Numbered from the stretch's first letter, positions 51,240 through 61,593 are shown. The stretch is 63,375 nucleotides of DNA from Lachnospiraceae bacterium (GCA_017461045.1 JAFTZJ010000030.1:1-63375), one strand, 5' to 3'. Notes: a model not told the origin generated them from the letters alone. Numbers and translations: made by a program.

Positions 51240-53057
51240 ATGGATGGATTTCAAGTGTTGGATGATAAGCAGAAGTTAGAGAATGATTTAAGGGGATGGC
51301 TTAATCAACCGGAATTAGAGGTTGAACATACAGAGGCAGGATATGCTGACTTGGTGGCACAGCTGGAAGCACAAAAATTAGATATTGTTATGAGTGGTGA
51401 TGGAAACTTTCTGGACATTCAGCTTGCCATAACAAGACTTAACTATGCAATGGAAGAGCTGCGACAAGAACGGATGGAAAGAGAACGTGCAGAAGCAATT
51501 CAACGACAAAATGAACAGGTACAGCAGGAAGAACGCCAAGTTCAACCACCGGAGGTAGTAGAAGAGCGAAGATTAAGTTATTGGGAAAGAAAACGACTGG
51601 AGAAAGAAGAAAGAAAGCGTCAGCAGCAAGAGCAGGAGCGACAGCGAAAAGAACAGAGGGAACAATATAGAATATTTAAGAATGACATTTCCTTGGAAGC
51701 ATCCGATCAATTCCAAGTAACGCCGGTGAATCCGGAGTTGTTAACATCTGACTATGTAGTAAACGAGAAACTACAGGATACAGTAAAAGTGGTGACGAAT
51801 GGTAGAAAGCATAAAGTTACCCAACAGCAAATCATGGATGAGGTACGGAATTCCAATTTCACTCATATAGAGCAGTTAAAAACCTCCATTCGTAATATGA
51901 TGGCAGCGGAATATATGGAACAGACGGAACTCCCTGCTACACCGGAGGAGGTAGTTGCAACATATAGAAATGAAGGAGCAGTTCATAAAATGATGCATCC
52001 GCTCTTTCGTGTAGGTATCTCACTTGGCATGCGAGGAAAACTACGGAATGGAAATATAGGGCATACGAAAGAATATTTTCGTCGTTTGGATGAACTTCTG
52101 AATACGGAAGTTCTGGCACAGACTATAATAGCAGTACCACCACAAGAGCTATCACCGGTTGAGATGGAACGTAATCTTGAATATCGTATTATGCTTGCAA
52201 AATTGATGTTTATGGGGCAGATTGGTAAATTTAACAAGATTACTACTCCATATGGAGAAGCGAGCCAGACAACACGCTGGAGTGGTTGTGTTGCAAACGC
52301 ATTTGCACACTGCTCGAGAGTATCCTTTATTTTACCATGTGAAAATAATCCGGAGCAGATGCGAAGTCGGGGGCAAAGAACCGCCATGGGTACTTTGTTT
52401 GACAGGGCTCAAAATGCCGGTATGTATAAACGTATGGCAGCTACCCACAGTCTTAAGAAACGTTCTAAACATCAAGGCGGACAAGAGTTTAAAGAGGTTA
52501 AAGCAAAGGTTAACTTTAGTAGCCATTATGGACTGAAGGTGCCAATCGGAGGTCTGGGTAATGGCGGAACTACCGGTCAGGGAGGAGTCCCGCAGCAGAT
52601 CAAAGATGATGGAACCTGTGGTTTGGTTTATTTTAAGATTAAAGAAGGAGATGCAAATGATTACTCTGCAATTCTTGCTGGTCTTGAAAGCGACGCACCG
52701 GGCATGACCAACTTAACAGGACATACTCATGGACTTGGTAATCCGGAGTTTATGTCTAGTACAGGTGGACTCCGAACGGATGAAATTGGGGATAAGTATG
52801 GTGGAAGACAGATTGATTTGACGGGTATAACACCGGAATTTTATGCAAGAATCATGGATTGTTTTGCAGAGCGGATGCGTATACATAGTGGAAATCCGGA
52901 TGTGTTTGATGATATTATTCGGAGATTATGTGGTGATGTATTGAATAATGATGATTTGAAACAACTGTTTTTAGATATTTTCGGGGAAAACCTTCGAACA
53001 GAACTAACTGACTCAGTGGCTAATCGAATCATAGCAAATCGCGGCTATCAGAATTAG
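51240..53057 (+). CDS. unknown charged protein, cargo candidate 1
   Basis: 605 residues, soluble, no signal peptide. Residues about 60-150 form a highly charged helical stretch (RLEKEERKRQQQEQERQRKE). The C-terminal half is globular with GGLGNGGTTGQGGVPQQ and a conserved-looking GHTHGLGNPEFMSSTGG (about 492). The HTHG could bind metal; no known toxin family was recognised. It begins 12 bases after the phosphatase, with AAAGGAGGAAAAAT, and lies next to the loading-type AAA+ ATPase gene. In other eCIS loci cargo genes sit here, so a cargo or effector is likely, but alternative roles are open. Confidence 0.55.
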   Translation: MDGFQVLDDKQKLENDLRGWLNQPELEVEHTEAGYADLVAQLEAQKLDIVMSGDGNFLDIQLAITRLNYAMEELRQERMERERAEAIQRQNEQVQQEERQVQPPEVVEERRLSYWERKRLEKEERKRQQQEQERQRKEQREQYRIFKNDISLEASDQFQVTPVNPELLTSDYVVNEKLQDTVKVVTNGRKHKVTQQQIMDEVRNSNFTHIEQLKTSIRNMMAAEYMEQTELPATPEEVVATYRNEGAVHKMMHPLFRVGISLGMRGKLRNGNIGHTKEYFRRLDELLNTEVLAQTIIAVPPQELSPVEMERNLEYRIMLAKLMFMGQIGKFNKITTPYGEASQTTRWSGCVANAFAHCSRVSFILPCENNPEQMRSRGQRTAMGTLFDRAQNAGMYKRMAATHSLKKRSKHQGGQEFKEVKAKVNFSSHYGLKVPIGGLGNGGTTGQGGVPQQIKDDGTCGLVYFKIKEGDANDYSAILAGLESDAPGMTNLTGHTHGLGNPEFMSSTGGLRTDEIGDKYGGRQIDLTGITPEFYARIMDCFAERMRIHSGNPDVFDDIIRRLCGDVLNNDDLKQLFLDIFGENLRTELTDSVANRIIANRGYQN

Positions 53058-53075
53058 AAACAATAGGAGGAGCTT

Positions 53076-53912
53076 ATGGAAATTATTAGAATTACAGATA
53101 AGAACTACGAGTCATTTGTTTCATTCATGGATACAGAGTCTGTTGCCCGTATCACAGTGCATAAAAATGTAATTGCCATGGGTGCTGTGGAAGATAATCG
53201 TGCATGTGGAATCATTGTTGTTGGATTCCGGGAAAATATGGCTGTTATTCATGATTTGTATGTGCATTCCGCACATCGGAGAAAGGGAATTGCAACTGAA
53301 TTGTTGATTGCAGCTGCTGAATTGGCTGAGGACTTTGAGACAGACGGATATGACGTAACATTTGTTGAGAATTTAGAAGCGGATAATGGATTGAAGCCAT
53401 TTTTTGAGGCATGCGAATTCCAATTGGAAAAACTGGAAGCACAGGGCTGTTATGCTTTTTCTTTGCGTGATATCCGACAGCATGGGACATTGAAAGCACA
53501 GAAGAGTGAGCGGGTCAAGTCTTATAGTGAATTAAGTAAAATGGAACGAAACAGCCTGCTGGAGGAGCCACTGTCTTACATGCAGGAATTCATGATGAAG
53601 GAAGATATTGAGCCGGATGTTAGTTGTTTTCTGACAGAGAATGAAAAGATTGATGCATGCTGTGTATTTATTCGTCAGAATGATGAATTATCGCTGGCTT
53701 GGCTTCGGGGAAGTGCAAAAAACCAGATGTCGATTATTATGCTGTTTCAGTATGCGATACATGAGTTGCTTCAGAAATACCCGGAAGATACCAGAATTAT
53801 GTTGCCGGTTGTAAGTGATCATGGAGAACGATTGTCACTGAAATTGTTGGAGGATGCATTAACACAGACAGAGATTGTGTGGAATGCGAAATTACCATTT
53901 TTTGAAGAGTAG
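53076..53912 (+). CDS. tandem GNAT acetyltransferase-like protein 1
   Basis: 278 residues. The first GNAT unit (about 1-135) has AVIHDLYVHSAHRRKGIATE, the typical acetyl-CoA loop. The second half is a weaker GNAT-like repeat without a clear A motif. It lies between cargo candidate 1 and the AAA+ ATPase gene, 18 and 8 bases away. The substrate is unknown; a similar tandem GNAT is found at 56362, just after the ATPase. Confidence 0.75.
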   Translation: MEIIRITDKNYESFVSFMDTESVARITVHKNVIAMGAVEDNRACGIIVVGFRENMAVIHDLYVHSAHRRKGIATELLIAAAELAEDFETDGYDVTFVENLEADNGLKPFFEACEFQLEKLEAQGCYAFSLRDIRQHGTLKAQKSERVKSYSELSKMERNSLLEEPLSYMQEFMMKEDIEPDVSCFLTENEKIDACCVFIRQNDELSLAWLRGSAKNQMSIIMLFQYAIHELLQKYPEDTRIMLPVVSDHGERLSLKLLEDALTQTEIVWNAKLPFFEE

Positions 53913-53920
53913 GTAGATAT

Positions 53921-56269
53921 ATGGAACGAGGAAATCGATTTAGCGAACAATTGAAGAAGGAACCATTTCGGGATTATAACGAATACATGGATTATATCTT
54001 TGCCTGTGTGAATATCAACCTTGCGGAATATATCAACGGTTTGAAGAGTAAATATGCAACCGGACAAGGGGGCTATAAAAATGTAATGTACCCGGATATA
54101 GAGATTGCATATGACTTATGTGAGACTCGAATTCGTCAGTTTATGGAAGATGATGAAATCCTCAAGGCACAGCACGAGCAGGAGGAAGAGCAGTTAAAGG
54201 AACAGGTGGCAGAGTTGGATGATGAATTAGCATCTCTGTTACAGGAATTTGCCATGGGCTTTGATGGATCGAAAACGGAAACCGATGACACAACTCGGAT
54301 GAACGCACATGAGATGCTGTCCTTTATTGATGAGAAAATGGCAATTACAGATACCCAGGCACAGTCATTCCCGTTTTATGAATTGTGTCATAAGCTGTCG
54401 TTTGAGCATTTTACGATATTTAGTTTTGCCAGTGCAATACTGGCTTCCACTCAGACCAGTTATTCCTCTGTATTTCAGATTGTAAATGAAAACGGAAGTC
54501 TGACTACACCAACCATAGAATCTGCAGCGCGGTTATATTTTGGTAAGGAATATTCCATTACCTCTGCATATGGCAATATGTCTGTGTGCTTAGAGCAGTT
54601 ATTGCCGGTTATGGATTTAAGAGTGAATTCTCAGATGCCGTTTTCTACCTTGATTGCTCCCGATAAGCGGTTAATTGACTACTTGTTCGGTAAGAATCCG
54701 TTCCGTATTGATGAGAATTATAGTCGGTTTATTAAGAAGCTGACAGATGATTCGGAACTGGATCCGATTATGGCAAATGCACAGATTCTGGAAGCGATGG
54801 AAATCTCTTATCAGCAGGGAGTCCGGATTTTCTCCTACTATGGAGATGAAGGAAGCGGACGGAAGTTCTTTGTTCGTCAGTTCTGTAAAAAGCAGGGCAT
54901 ACAGGCGATTATGATTAATTGCAAGAAGCTGTTTGTATATGATGTGGGATTTGTGGAACGAGCCTTGTGGGCAGTGAATCGGGAGTGTATTCTTCTGAAT
55001 GCCTGCTGTTGTCTAAATGAATTAACCTATCGGGAAGAGGAAAAGGAAAAATTTCTGGGACACTTGGATTTGGCATTAAGTAAGCTCATGGAGTTTAATA
55101 CCACTGTATTTGCAGTGAGTCGGGAAAAACTTCCGCTAAAAGATGTAACCCTTCAGGACTTTACAGAGTTTGAACTTCCGACTCCAAGTAATCAGGAACG
55201 AGAAGATTGTTGGAAATATTTTTCACAGGCCTATGGCTTGGATAAGGATGTAGATTTGTTGGAATTGGCAACCAAGTTTCTGTTTACCCCGGGTAAAATT
55301 AAGTCTGCTTTATATCAGGCACGGAGCTTTGCAACCATGAACAAAGAAATTCTGGTATCCAGAGCCCGGTTGTTCCAAGGTTGTAATAACCAAATGAGTT
55401 CCGAGTTGACGCAAAAAGCAACGAAGGTAAAGGCAAACTTTGGATTTGAAGATATCGTTATGAACGAATCACAGCGTGAAACCTTGGAGCACGCCATTGA
55501 CCAGATGAATTTCCGGAAACAGGTATACGATAACTGGCATTATACCAAAAAGTATCCATATGGACGGGGACTTTCTATTCTGTTATTCGGAGCACCCGGT
55601 ACCGGTAAATCCATGTGTGCACAGGTAATTGCCCATGAATTGAATTTGGAATTGTACCGAGTGGATTTGTCTAAGGTTATTGATAAATATGTAGGTGAAA
55701 CGGAAAAATCCATTTCTATGATTTTCCGGGAAGCGAAGAAATGTAATGTTGTATTATTCTTTGATGAGTGTGATACCTTGTTTGCAAAGCGTTCCGATGA
55801 CGGAGGCAGTAATCAGGCATCTAACAATAATAAGACTGCGTTACTGTTACAGGAAGTAGAAGCCTACGATGGTGTATCCGTATTGGCAACCAACTATAAG
55901 CACAATATTGACCCGGCGTTCTTCCGTCGTATGAAGTATATCGTGGAATTCCAATTCCCGGATCCGGATACCAGAGAAATGTTGTGGAGAACTACCATTC
56001 CAAAGGACACTCCGTTAGGAGATGATGTAGATATTCGTTTCCTTGCAGAGCGATTTGAATTTGTAGGTGGTAATATTAAGAACTGTATTCTGAATGCAGC
56101 CTTTTTGGCAGCAGCAGACGGAGACGGTAAAGAGGTTTGCATGCGACACTACTTAAATGCAATTAAGTATGAGTTTGTAAAGACCGGTAAGGTATTTACC
56201 AAAGCGGACTTTGAGCCATATGCGTATATGGTTGGTCTGGGCGAAGAACCAGAATATGACTACGATTAA
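53921..56269 (+). CDS. AAA+ ATPase (Pvc15/Afp15-like)
   Basis: 782 residues. The C-terminal AAA+ module (about 520-760) has Walker A LLFGAPGTGKSMCAQVIAHE, Walker B VVLFFDECDTLF and PAFFRRMKYIVEF with arginine fingers. An earlier, degenerate ATPase-like module at about 300 has YGDEGSGRKFFVRQFC. The N-terminal part is helical, with an acidic coiled coil. In Pvc/Afp systems this ATPase is needed for assembly or effector loading. It sits between two tandem-GNAT genes and next to both cargo candidates. Confidence 0.88.
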   Translation: MERGNRFSEQLKKEPFRDYNEYMDYIFACVNINLAEYINGLKSKYATGQGGYKNVMYPDIEIAYDLCETRIRQFMEDDEILKAQHEQEEEQLKEQVAELDDELASLLQEFAMGFDGSKTETDDTTRMNAHEMLSFIDEKMAITDTQAQSFPFYELCHKLSFEHFTIFSFASAILASTQTSYSSVFQIVNENGSLTTPTIESAARLYFGKEYSITSAYGNMSVCLEQLLPVMDLRVNSQMPFSTLIAPDKRLIDYLFGKNPFRIDENYSRFIKKLTDDSELDPIMANAQILEAMEISYQQGVRIFSYYGDEGSGRKFFVRQFCKKQGIQAIMINCKKLFVYDVGFVERALWAVNRECILLNACCCLNELTYREEEKEKFLGHLDLALSKLMEFNTTVFAVSREKLPLKDVTLQDFTEFELPTPSNQEREDCWKYFSQAYGLDKDVDLLELATKFLFTPGKIKSALYQARSFATMNKEILVSRARLFQGCNNQMSSELTQKATKVKANFGFEDIVMNESQRETLEHAIDQMNFRKQVYDNWHYTKKYPYGRGLSILLFGAPGTGKSMCAQVIAHELNLELYRVDLSKVIDKYVGETEKSISMIFREAKKCNVVLFFDECDTLFAKRSDDGGSNQASNNNKTALLLQEVEAYDGVSVLATNYKHNIDPAFFRRMKYIVEFQFPDPDTREMLWRTTIPKDTPLGDDVDIRFLAERFEFVGGNIKNCILNAAFLAAADGDGKEVCMRHYLNAIKYEFVKTGKVFTKADFEPYAYMVGLGEEPEYDYD

Positions 56270-56361
56270 TTACAATCCGACCGGAGTATATGATGTTTGG
56301 TAAGTTTTACGAAGGTCAGATTGAGTAAACCGATGTTTTTATTAATGATGAGGGAATGAAC

Positions 56362-57207
56362 ATGAAAAATCAATTAATTGATATTTCTGAAGCGGATGCG
56401 AAGAAAATTCTGCCAGCGCATATATGTAAGAAGGTATCAGAGAAAAAGGCATATGTATTCTGCGGGGAAGAGAACGAAGAGATTGTTTCGATTGCTGTGT
56501 TTTCGGAGTCGCAATCTGACAGAGTGATGTTGGAATATATTCAGGTGCCGGAAAACTTGCGTCGAATGGGATATGCGCATGAGTTGATGGAATATTGTTA
56601 CACCACATTTTCCCGAGCCGGTGTAAAACGTATCTTTTGCAAGTGCAGTGATACTTTGGAAGGCTTGCAGTTAATGTATAAGTTTCTTCTGAGTGAAGAA
56701 TTCATTCCGTTAACCTTCGATGGGCATTTGATAGAATACTATGTGCAGGATTTGATGGATAGTCCAATGATTAGACGAATACTGGAGCAGTATGAACAGA
56801 TACCGAATGTTATATCAATAACGGATACTAAGCATCCGTATCTGAAGGATTTTTCGGTTCATTGTAAGGAAATGAGTACTTGTTTGAATTGGGATATTTT
56901 TGACTTGAAATGGAGTCGTTTTTATGTTCAGAATGAGAGGATAGTCGGAACATTTCTGAGCAGGAGGGTAGATGAGCGTACATTGTATATTCCGATTACA
57001 TTTGTTGATAAAGGAAAAATAGATATGAAGGCATTTGTTTTGTTACTGGCAGCTTGTGTTCAGCAGGTGCAACAGGAGATGCCGGAGGATGCGATTATCA
57101 AGCTCCAAGCGTTGGAAGCTGATACATATCATGCAATGCAGAAAATATGTGATGATAGTGAAACAGATTATTTATTGCAAGAGTATGTTCGTATTTTGAA
57201 TGAATAG
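56362..57207 (+). CDS. tandem GNAT acetyltransferase-like protein 2
   Basis: About 281 residues. The first half has RVMLEYIQVPENLRRMGYAH, the acetyl-CoA-binding GNAT motif. The second half resembles the second half of the gene at 53076 (both share the bipartite layout and lengths near 280). ATG 56362 is preferred over 56356 because GAGGGA is too close to the latter. It is separated from the ATPase gene by 92 bases, holding a 12-codon open frame of no clear meaning. Its role is unknown; it immediately precedes cargo candidate 2. Confidence 0.7.
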   Translation: MKNQLIDISEADAKKILPAHICKKVSEKKAYVFCGEENEEIVSIAVFSESQSDRVMLEYIQVPENLRRMGYAHELMEYCYTTFSRAGVKRIFCKCSDTLEGLQLMYKFLLSEEFIPLTFDGHLIEYYVQDLMDSPMIRRILEQYEQIPNVISITDTKHPYLKDFSVHCKEMSTCLNWDIFDLKWSRFYVQNERIVGTFLSRRVDERTLYIPITFVDKGKIDMKAFVLLLAACVQQVQQEMPEDAIIKLQALEADTYHAMQKICDDSETDYLLQEYVRILNE

Positions 57208-57225
57208 CAGGGGGAGGTATAGAGA

Positions 57226-60200
57226 ATGGATGAATTAGAATTCAAGGAGAAATTTCTGAATGACACTATGTTTGAAACTAAAAATAATGAGGAAGCATCC
57301 CAAGAGGAATTGGGATTAAAGCCATTGTTTTTAGATGAACTGGAACGGGAAATGGAGAAGAATAACCAGCCGTTAAGTGAGGTAATGGAACAACCGGTGG
57401 CTGTTACAAACGTAACTGAAAGAACCAATTTGGCTACAAATGAAGCTGAGGTTGTCAATAATGTGTCAGAGCAGGAAGCGTATCAGGTGCTTAGTACAAC
57501 AGCAGAACAGAGAGCAGAATTGTTGGCTGCTGGCACGCCAATGCCACCGCAGGAAAGGGAGCTATACATTCAGCAGCATACCCGCTGGCGGGAACTGACA
57601 CAAACAAAGATAATCAAGGATTTTGATGCAGAACAGAAGGGAAATCAGGAAGTACTTCGCAAATTAAGTAATGAATTAAATGCTGATCAGCAAGAGGCAT
57701 CGGATTCCTTTCAGGCAGTGAAAGATACCTTTCAATTATTCATGAACCAAATGAATACGGAAAGACAGTTAGAAACCGGAGAGATGAGTTCGGAACAATT
57801 TGCAGAATATATTGGAAACTACCAAGCAACAGTACAAGCGGCAAATGAGTATCTGGAATCACATAAAAGTCACCGATGGAGTTCCAAAGGAAGACAACGT
57901 AAAAAACTGGTGTCAAAAATTGCTGAGACCCTGGCAGAACGGGAAAAATACATATCCAGTATGCAATTGGCAGTAGAGATGTTTGAAGAACTGCGCCGGC
58001 AACAGGAAGCGAATCAGGGAGAGCTTTCAGAACAGGATGAGTTGTACGATACTGTTCAGGATACTGCGCTTACCATTCAACAGATTCAAGCAATTATTGC
58101 CAATGGAAGCTGTCGGGAACGCATCCGGGCATTCTATCAACTGTGTTGCCAAAAGAGTGAGTATGATTTCCAAGCTGCGAATCATAATGCACCTGGAATG
58201 AGGAATAATCAGATGGATGAATTGCTGGCACAGCTGACTAACCGAATTCTGAAATCTCCGATACACGAACAAGCAGAGGGCATGATGTTGCTTTTTGCTC
58301 TAGAAGTAAAGGCAGAAAAAACCGCGGAAACCATGGTGACACAGTATTTTCAAGAAGCACCGATTGGTGTGAACGGAGTGACATATGCGGCATTGAAATT
58401 CTATCATTCTCAGGGCATGTATAAGAGCCAGGGACTTCAAATGATGAAAGAACGATTGGCAGGACCATTCATGGAAATGTACGAGAGACAATTCATGAAT
58501 ACATATCGAGAGCAAAGGGAGAATCCTTCTCCAATTCTTGAACAGATTCCGATGAATGCGGAACAACGAAATGCATATATGGAACAGATACCGAAAGAAT
58601 ACAAGTCTTCCTTCAAGGATAAGAATGAAGAAACAAGGTTGGAATGGTTAAAGAAGTCCGGCTTTGCTCAACCGAATTATATGGATCCGTTGCTTGCGAT
58701 GTATCAGGAGTTACAACAGGATGAGGAAGACGGCTCCGAGAGTTTTCAGCAGATTAAGAGAACGATGAAAACATTTATTGAGCTACCACACTTTGAGGCA
58801 AAGAATAATGCAGAGTATAAACAATTGTATGAGAATTGTATCGATGCCTTGGAAGCATATGCGAATACGCATAAGGGTTATCGTTTTTCAAATAAAGGAA
58901 AGCGAAGACAGGGTTTGGTTAAGAATATATTGGAATGCATGTACGGCGAGACGGTACAGGGCAAAACCCTCTTACAGTCAAATGCTCCGGCACGGGAATT
59001 GATAAACCAAAAAGTAACAGAGCAGATTCAACGAGGCGAGATAACAGAGGAGCAAAAGAAAAAACTGGAAAAAGCTTCCCGTTTTCATGAAGCCCGTGAA
59101 AGAATAAATGAAAGATGGAACGTAACATATCCAATTGTAAATGGAGAAGTAGTTATGAAGCCTATATCTAACGATGCTCCATTGAGAGAAGCCGGACTTT
59201 CCGATCGGTTTGCAACTCGTAGCAATGTAGTGCGTGCTATTTATATGCAACGAACTGGCAAGAGTTTATTATCGGAAATGACAGAACAAGATCGTGCACA
59301 ACTGGAACAGATTCGGCAGGAAGTAGAGGATATCCTTTCGACAGACAGAAACACCGTAGAAAATGGTGTAGCCATGATTACTGAAATGGCACGTGGTATA
59401 TTAAAGAATCGAGATGTGCTGTTAAAAGATATAAGTAGTCCGGAAGAATTCACGGAATACGCTCCGACAATTCTTACATTTGCTGCTATGATTAAGGATT
59501 TCGTACAGATTACGGAAGTGAAGAATGGCGTTGGAAAAAATGGTAACTGTGGTCCTCTTGTGTTGGCACAATTGACGGAAGAAGAGCGAATGGAGTTAGA
59601 AGATATTATTAACTTTAATGAATGCTTTGGACGTGCATTTATAGACCAAGGGGATTTGTATGAAAAAGAAGAATATCAAGCCTACGTTGTAGGCAAAGGT
59701 TATTGCAATGCTGGTAATAAGGTGGTTATGGAAAAGGCAATTCAATTATTCTTCAACCATAATCAGGAAATGCTAAAAACATTGTCCTCGTCTAAAACAA
59801 GGGATGGAAAATTCCGTTTTCCTGAAAAAGGCAGATCTGTATATATGTTTTGGTATTTAGTGTCATCTCAAACCGAAGGAATGGGTATTGAATTAAATGC
59901 AGCAATGGCAGGTGCTGAAAGGATGAACAATGTAGTAAAAGAAACAAAGGATAAATCATTGGCAAATGAAACAGATACTGCTCCTATTTTATTGTCGGAA
60001 ATGAAGGAAATCATAGAAAAGGGAAGCTGTAAAGATAAATTCCAGGGGTTATACCAAATAACTTATCTTTCTCAAACATTTGATGATATAGAAAATCACA
60101 TGTTACATTATGAGCTTTCTGTCAGCCCGGCATTAGTAGAGATGCACAATCAATTATGTGAGCAGATTTTGAACTCCTCATTGGAAGAACAGGAATTATA

Positions 60201-61557
60201 CAGAAGCCTAATATTTAGTTTAGAGACAAAACTATATGAGGAAATGAGAAGTACACCTACGGCAGAAGCACAAAAGCAATTGCAAGGAGTGCACATGCTT
60301 AAAAAAAGGTTAGGAGGTTCATTCCTGGATGCCTACGAGCAGAAAGTGCAAGAGTATTGGACAAGAAATTCGGAGCAAAAAGAATTTGTGGATGGTATCC
60401 CGAAGATAGTGGATAATCAGTTGATTTTACGTGATTTGGATTTATTGAAGAAGACAGGTCTGATACAAGGACGGCATATAGACCTTATTAACAAAATGAA
60501 TGATGAATTAATACAAGATACGGATTCTTCATCGGAAAGCTTTCTTGCCATTCGTCAGAGCTTGAAGACATTTATTGGATTAAACCATATAGACGTGGAA
60601 AATCCTATGGAGTATCGTGCCGCTTATTTTGATGTAAAACGTGCATTAGAAGAATATAACGAAACACATGACGGAAAACGTTATACAGAAAAGGGAAGCC
60701 GGAGACAAGAACTTGTACGTAGACTTATGGAGCAGATGAATTTAATAGAAGTAGATGTGAATCTGGTATCTATTAAAAAGACAGTTCAGGAAAACTTAGA
60801 GGCGAAAAAAGTGGATGGTACATTTGATGATCAGATACAGGATACATGGAATCGCTTTATTCCTTATATCGATGCTCCATTGAATATGGACGATACAGAG
60901 ACGATCGTGGACAATGCTGTTATGTCTAATAGTCCAATGCAATTATTGGGGGCTTGTTGTCATTTGGAAACTATAAAAGTAAAATTTCAATCGTGTGAAC
61001 GATTCCATGAAGAAGGAATGGTAAGTAATCACGAAAAAATAGTTGAGGAATTAGATGAGAGATTGCAAAAAGCCATAGGGAATTTACCATATGAAGGTAT
61101 CTTGGAATTTGCACAACTTTTTGCGGAAAGTACCCTTGCCCTACATAAAGAACTTGTAAATAGATACAAGTTGCTGGTCGGGAATGCACAGGATGATACA
61201 GATGTGAAGAATCAGGCATATTTGAAGATTATTAATTCCCCATTATCAATGGCAGGTACGGCTCTTGGTGGTTTACTTTGGGGATTGAGTGATGTTGCCT
61301 CAGCGGCACCTGTAGTTGAGGGGATGCCGCCTGTGGTTACGTCGATTGAGCAAGACTGGAACGATTTTCAGCTGTCTAATGAAGTGTTTGACAAAGCGTG
61401 TCAGCGTTCCAGCGATAAGTATATGGATAAAGTAAGACCGGAAGTATATAAAGACATTACGCAACCATTTCAGAATGACCTATATTGGCAGATTTTAACT
61501 AGTAAATTTGATATTTCACAACCAGTAGGCGGTCAAAAAACAAATAACGGAAATTAA
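57226..61557 (+). CDS. giant repeat protein, cargo candidate 2
   Basis: 1443 residues, soluble and helical, no signal peptide. An about 70-residue motif occurs three times (about 159-232, 504-575, 1103-1172): ESFQQIKRTMKTFIELP, then a Tyr-x-x-Thr-His-Lys patch and SNKGKRRQGLV. The second and third lie at the ends of two larger related units (about 285-600 and 920-1180), each opening with GSCRERI/GSCKDKF. The C-terminal 250 residues contain a Gly/Ala-rich hydrophobic patch (SMAGTALGGLLWGLSDVASA). No known enzyme was recognised. It lies downstream of the AAA+ ATPase. Codon use in its last third looks poorer in CCGG-type words than the rest of the locus. Confidence 0.55.
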   Translation: MDELEFKEKFLNDTMFETKNNEEASQEELGLKPLFLDELEREMEKNNQPLSEVMEQPVAVTNVTERTNLATNEAEVVNNVSEQEAYQVLSTTAEQRAELLAAGTPMPPQERELYIQQHTRWRELTQTKIIKDFDAEQKGNQEVLRKLSNELNADQQEASDSFQAVKDTFQLFMNQMNTERQLETGEMSSEQFAEYIGNYQATVQAANEYLESHKSHRWSSKGRQRKKLVSKIAETLAEREKYISSMQLAVEMFEELRRQQEANQGELSEQDELYDTVQDTALTIQQIQAIIANGSCRERIRAFYQLCCQKSEYDFQAANHNAPGMRNNQMDELLAQLTNRILKSPIHEQAEGMMLLFALEVKAEKTAETMVTQYFQEAPIGVNGVTYAALKFYHSQGMYKSQGLQMMKERLAGPFMEMYERQFMNTYREQRENPSPILEQIPMNAEQRNAYMEQIPKEYKSSFKDKNEETRLEWLKKSGFAQPNYMDPLLAMYQELQQDEEDGSESFQQIKRTMKTFIELPHFEAKNNAEYKQLYENCIDALEAYANTHKGYRFSNKGKRRQGLVKNILECMYGETVQGKTLLQSNAPARELINQKVTEQIQRGEITEEQKKKLEKASRFHEARERINERWNVTYPIVNGEVVMKPISNDAPLREAGLSDRFATRSNVVRAIYMQRTGKSLLSEMTEQDRAQLEQIRQEVEDILSTDRNTVENGVAMITEMARGILKNRDVLLKDISSPEEFTEYAPTILTFAAMIKDFVQITEVKNGVGKNGNCGPLVLAQLTEEERMELEDIINFNECFGRAFIDQGDLYEKEEYQAYVVGKGYCNAGNKVVMEKAIQLFFNHNQEMLKTLSSSKTRDGKFRFPEKGRSVYMFWYLVSSQTEGMGIELNAAMAGAERMNNVVKETKDKSLANETDTAPILLSEMKEIIEKGSCKDKFQGLYQITYLSQTFDDIENHMLHYELSVSPALVEMHNQLCEQILNSSLEEQELYRSLIFSLETKLYEEMRSTPTAEAQKQLQGVHMLKKRLGGSFLDAYEQKVQEYWTRNSEQKEFVDGIPKIVDNQLILRDLDLLKKTGLIQGRHIDLINKMNDELIQDTDSSSESFLAIRQSLKTFIGLNHIDVENPMEYRAAYFDVKRALEEYNETHDGKRYTEKGSRRQELVRRLMEQMNLIEVDVNLVSIKKTVQENLEAKKVDGTFDDQIQDTWNRFIPYIDAPLNMDDTETIVDNAVMSNSPMQLLGACCHLETIKVKFQSCERFHEEGMVSNHEKIVEELDERLQKAIGNLPYEGILEFAQLFAESTLALHKELVNRYKLLVGNAQDDTDVKNQAYLKIINSPLSMAGTALGGLLWGLSDVASAAPVVEGMPPVVTSIEQDWNDFQLSNEVFDKACQRSSDKYMDKVRPEVYKDITQPFQNDLYWQILTSKFDISQPVGGQKTNNGN

Positions 61558-61593
61558 TGAATCACAAATAATTCACAAATGAAGGAGACGAAT

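Noticed and set aside
56290-56328. Twelve-codon frame between the AAA+ and GNAT genes
   Set aside because: No recognisable product and no evidence of translation beyond a weak GGAG; could be a gene remnant.
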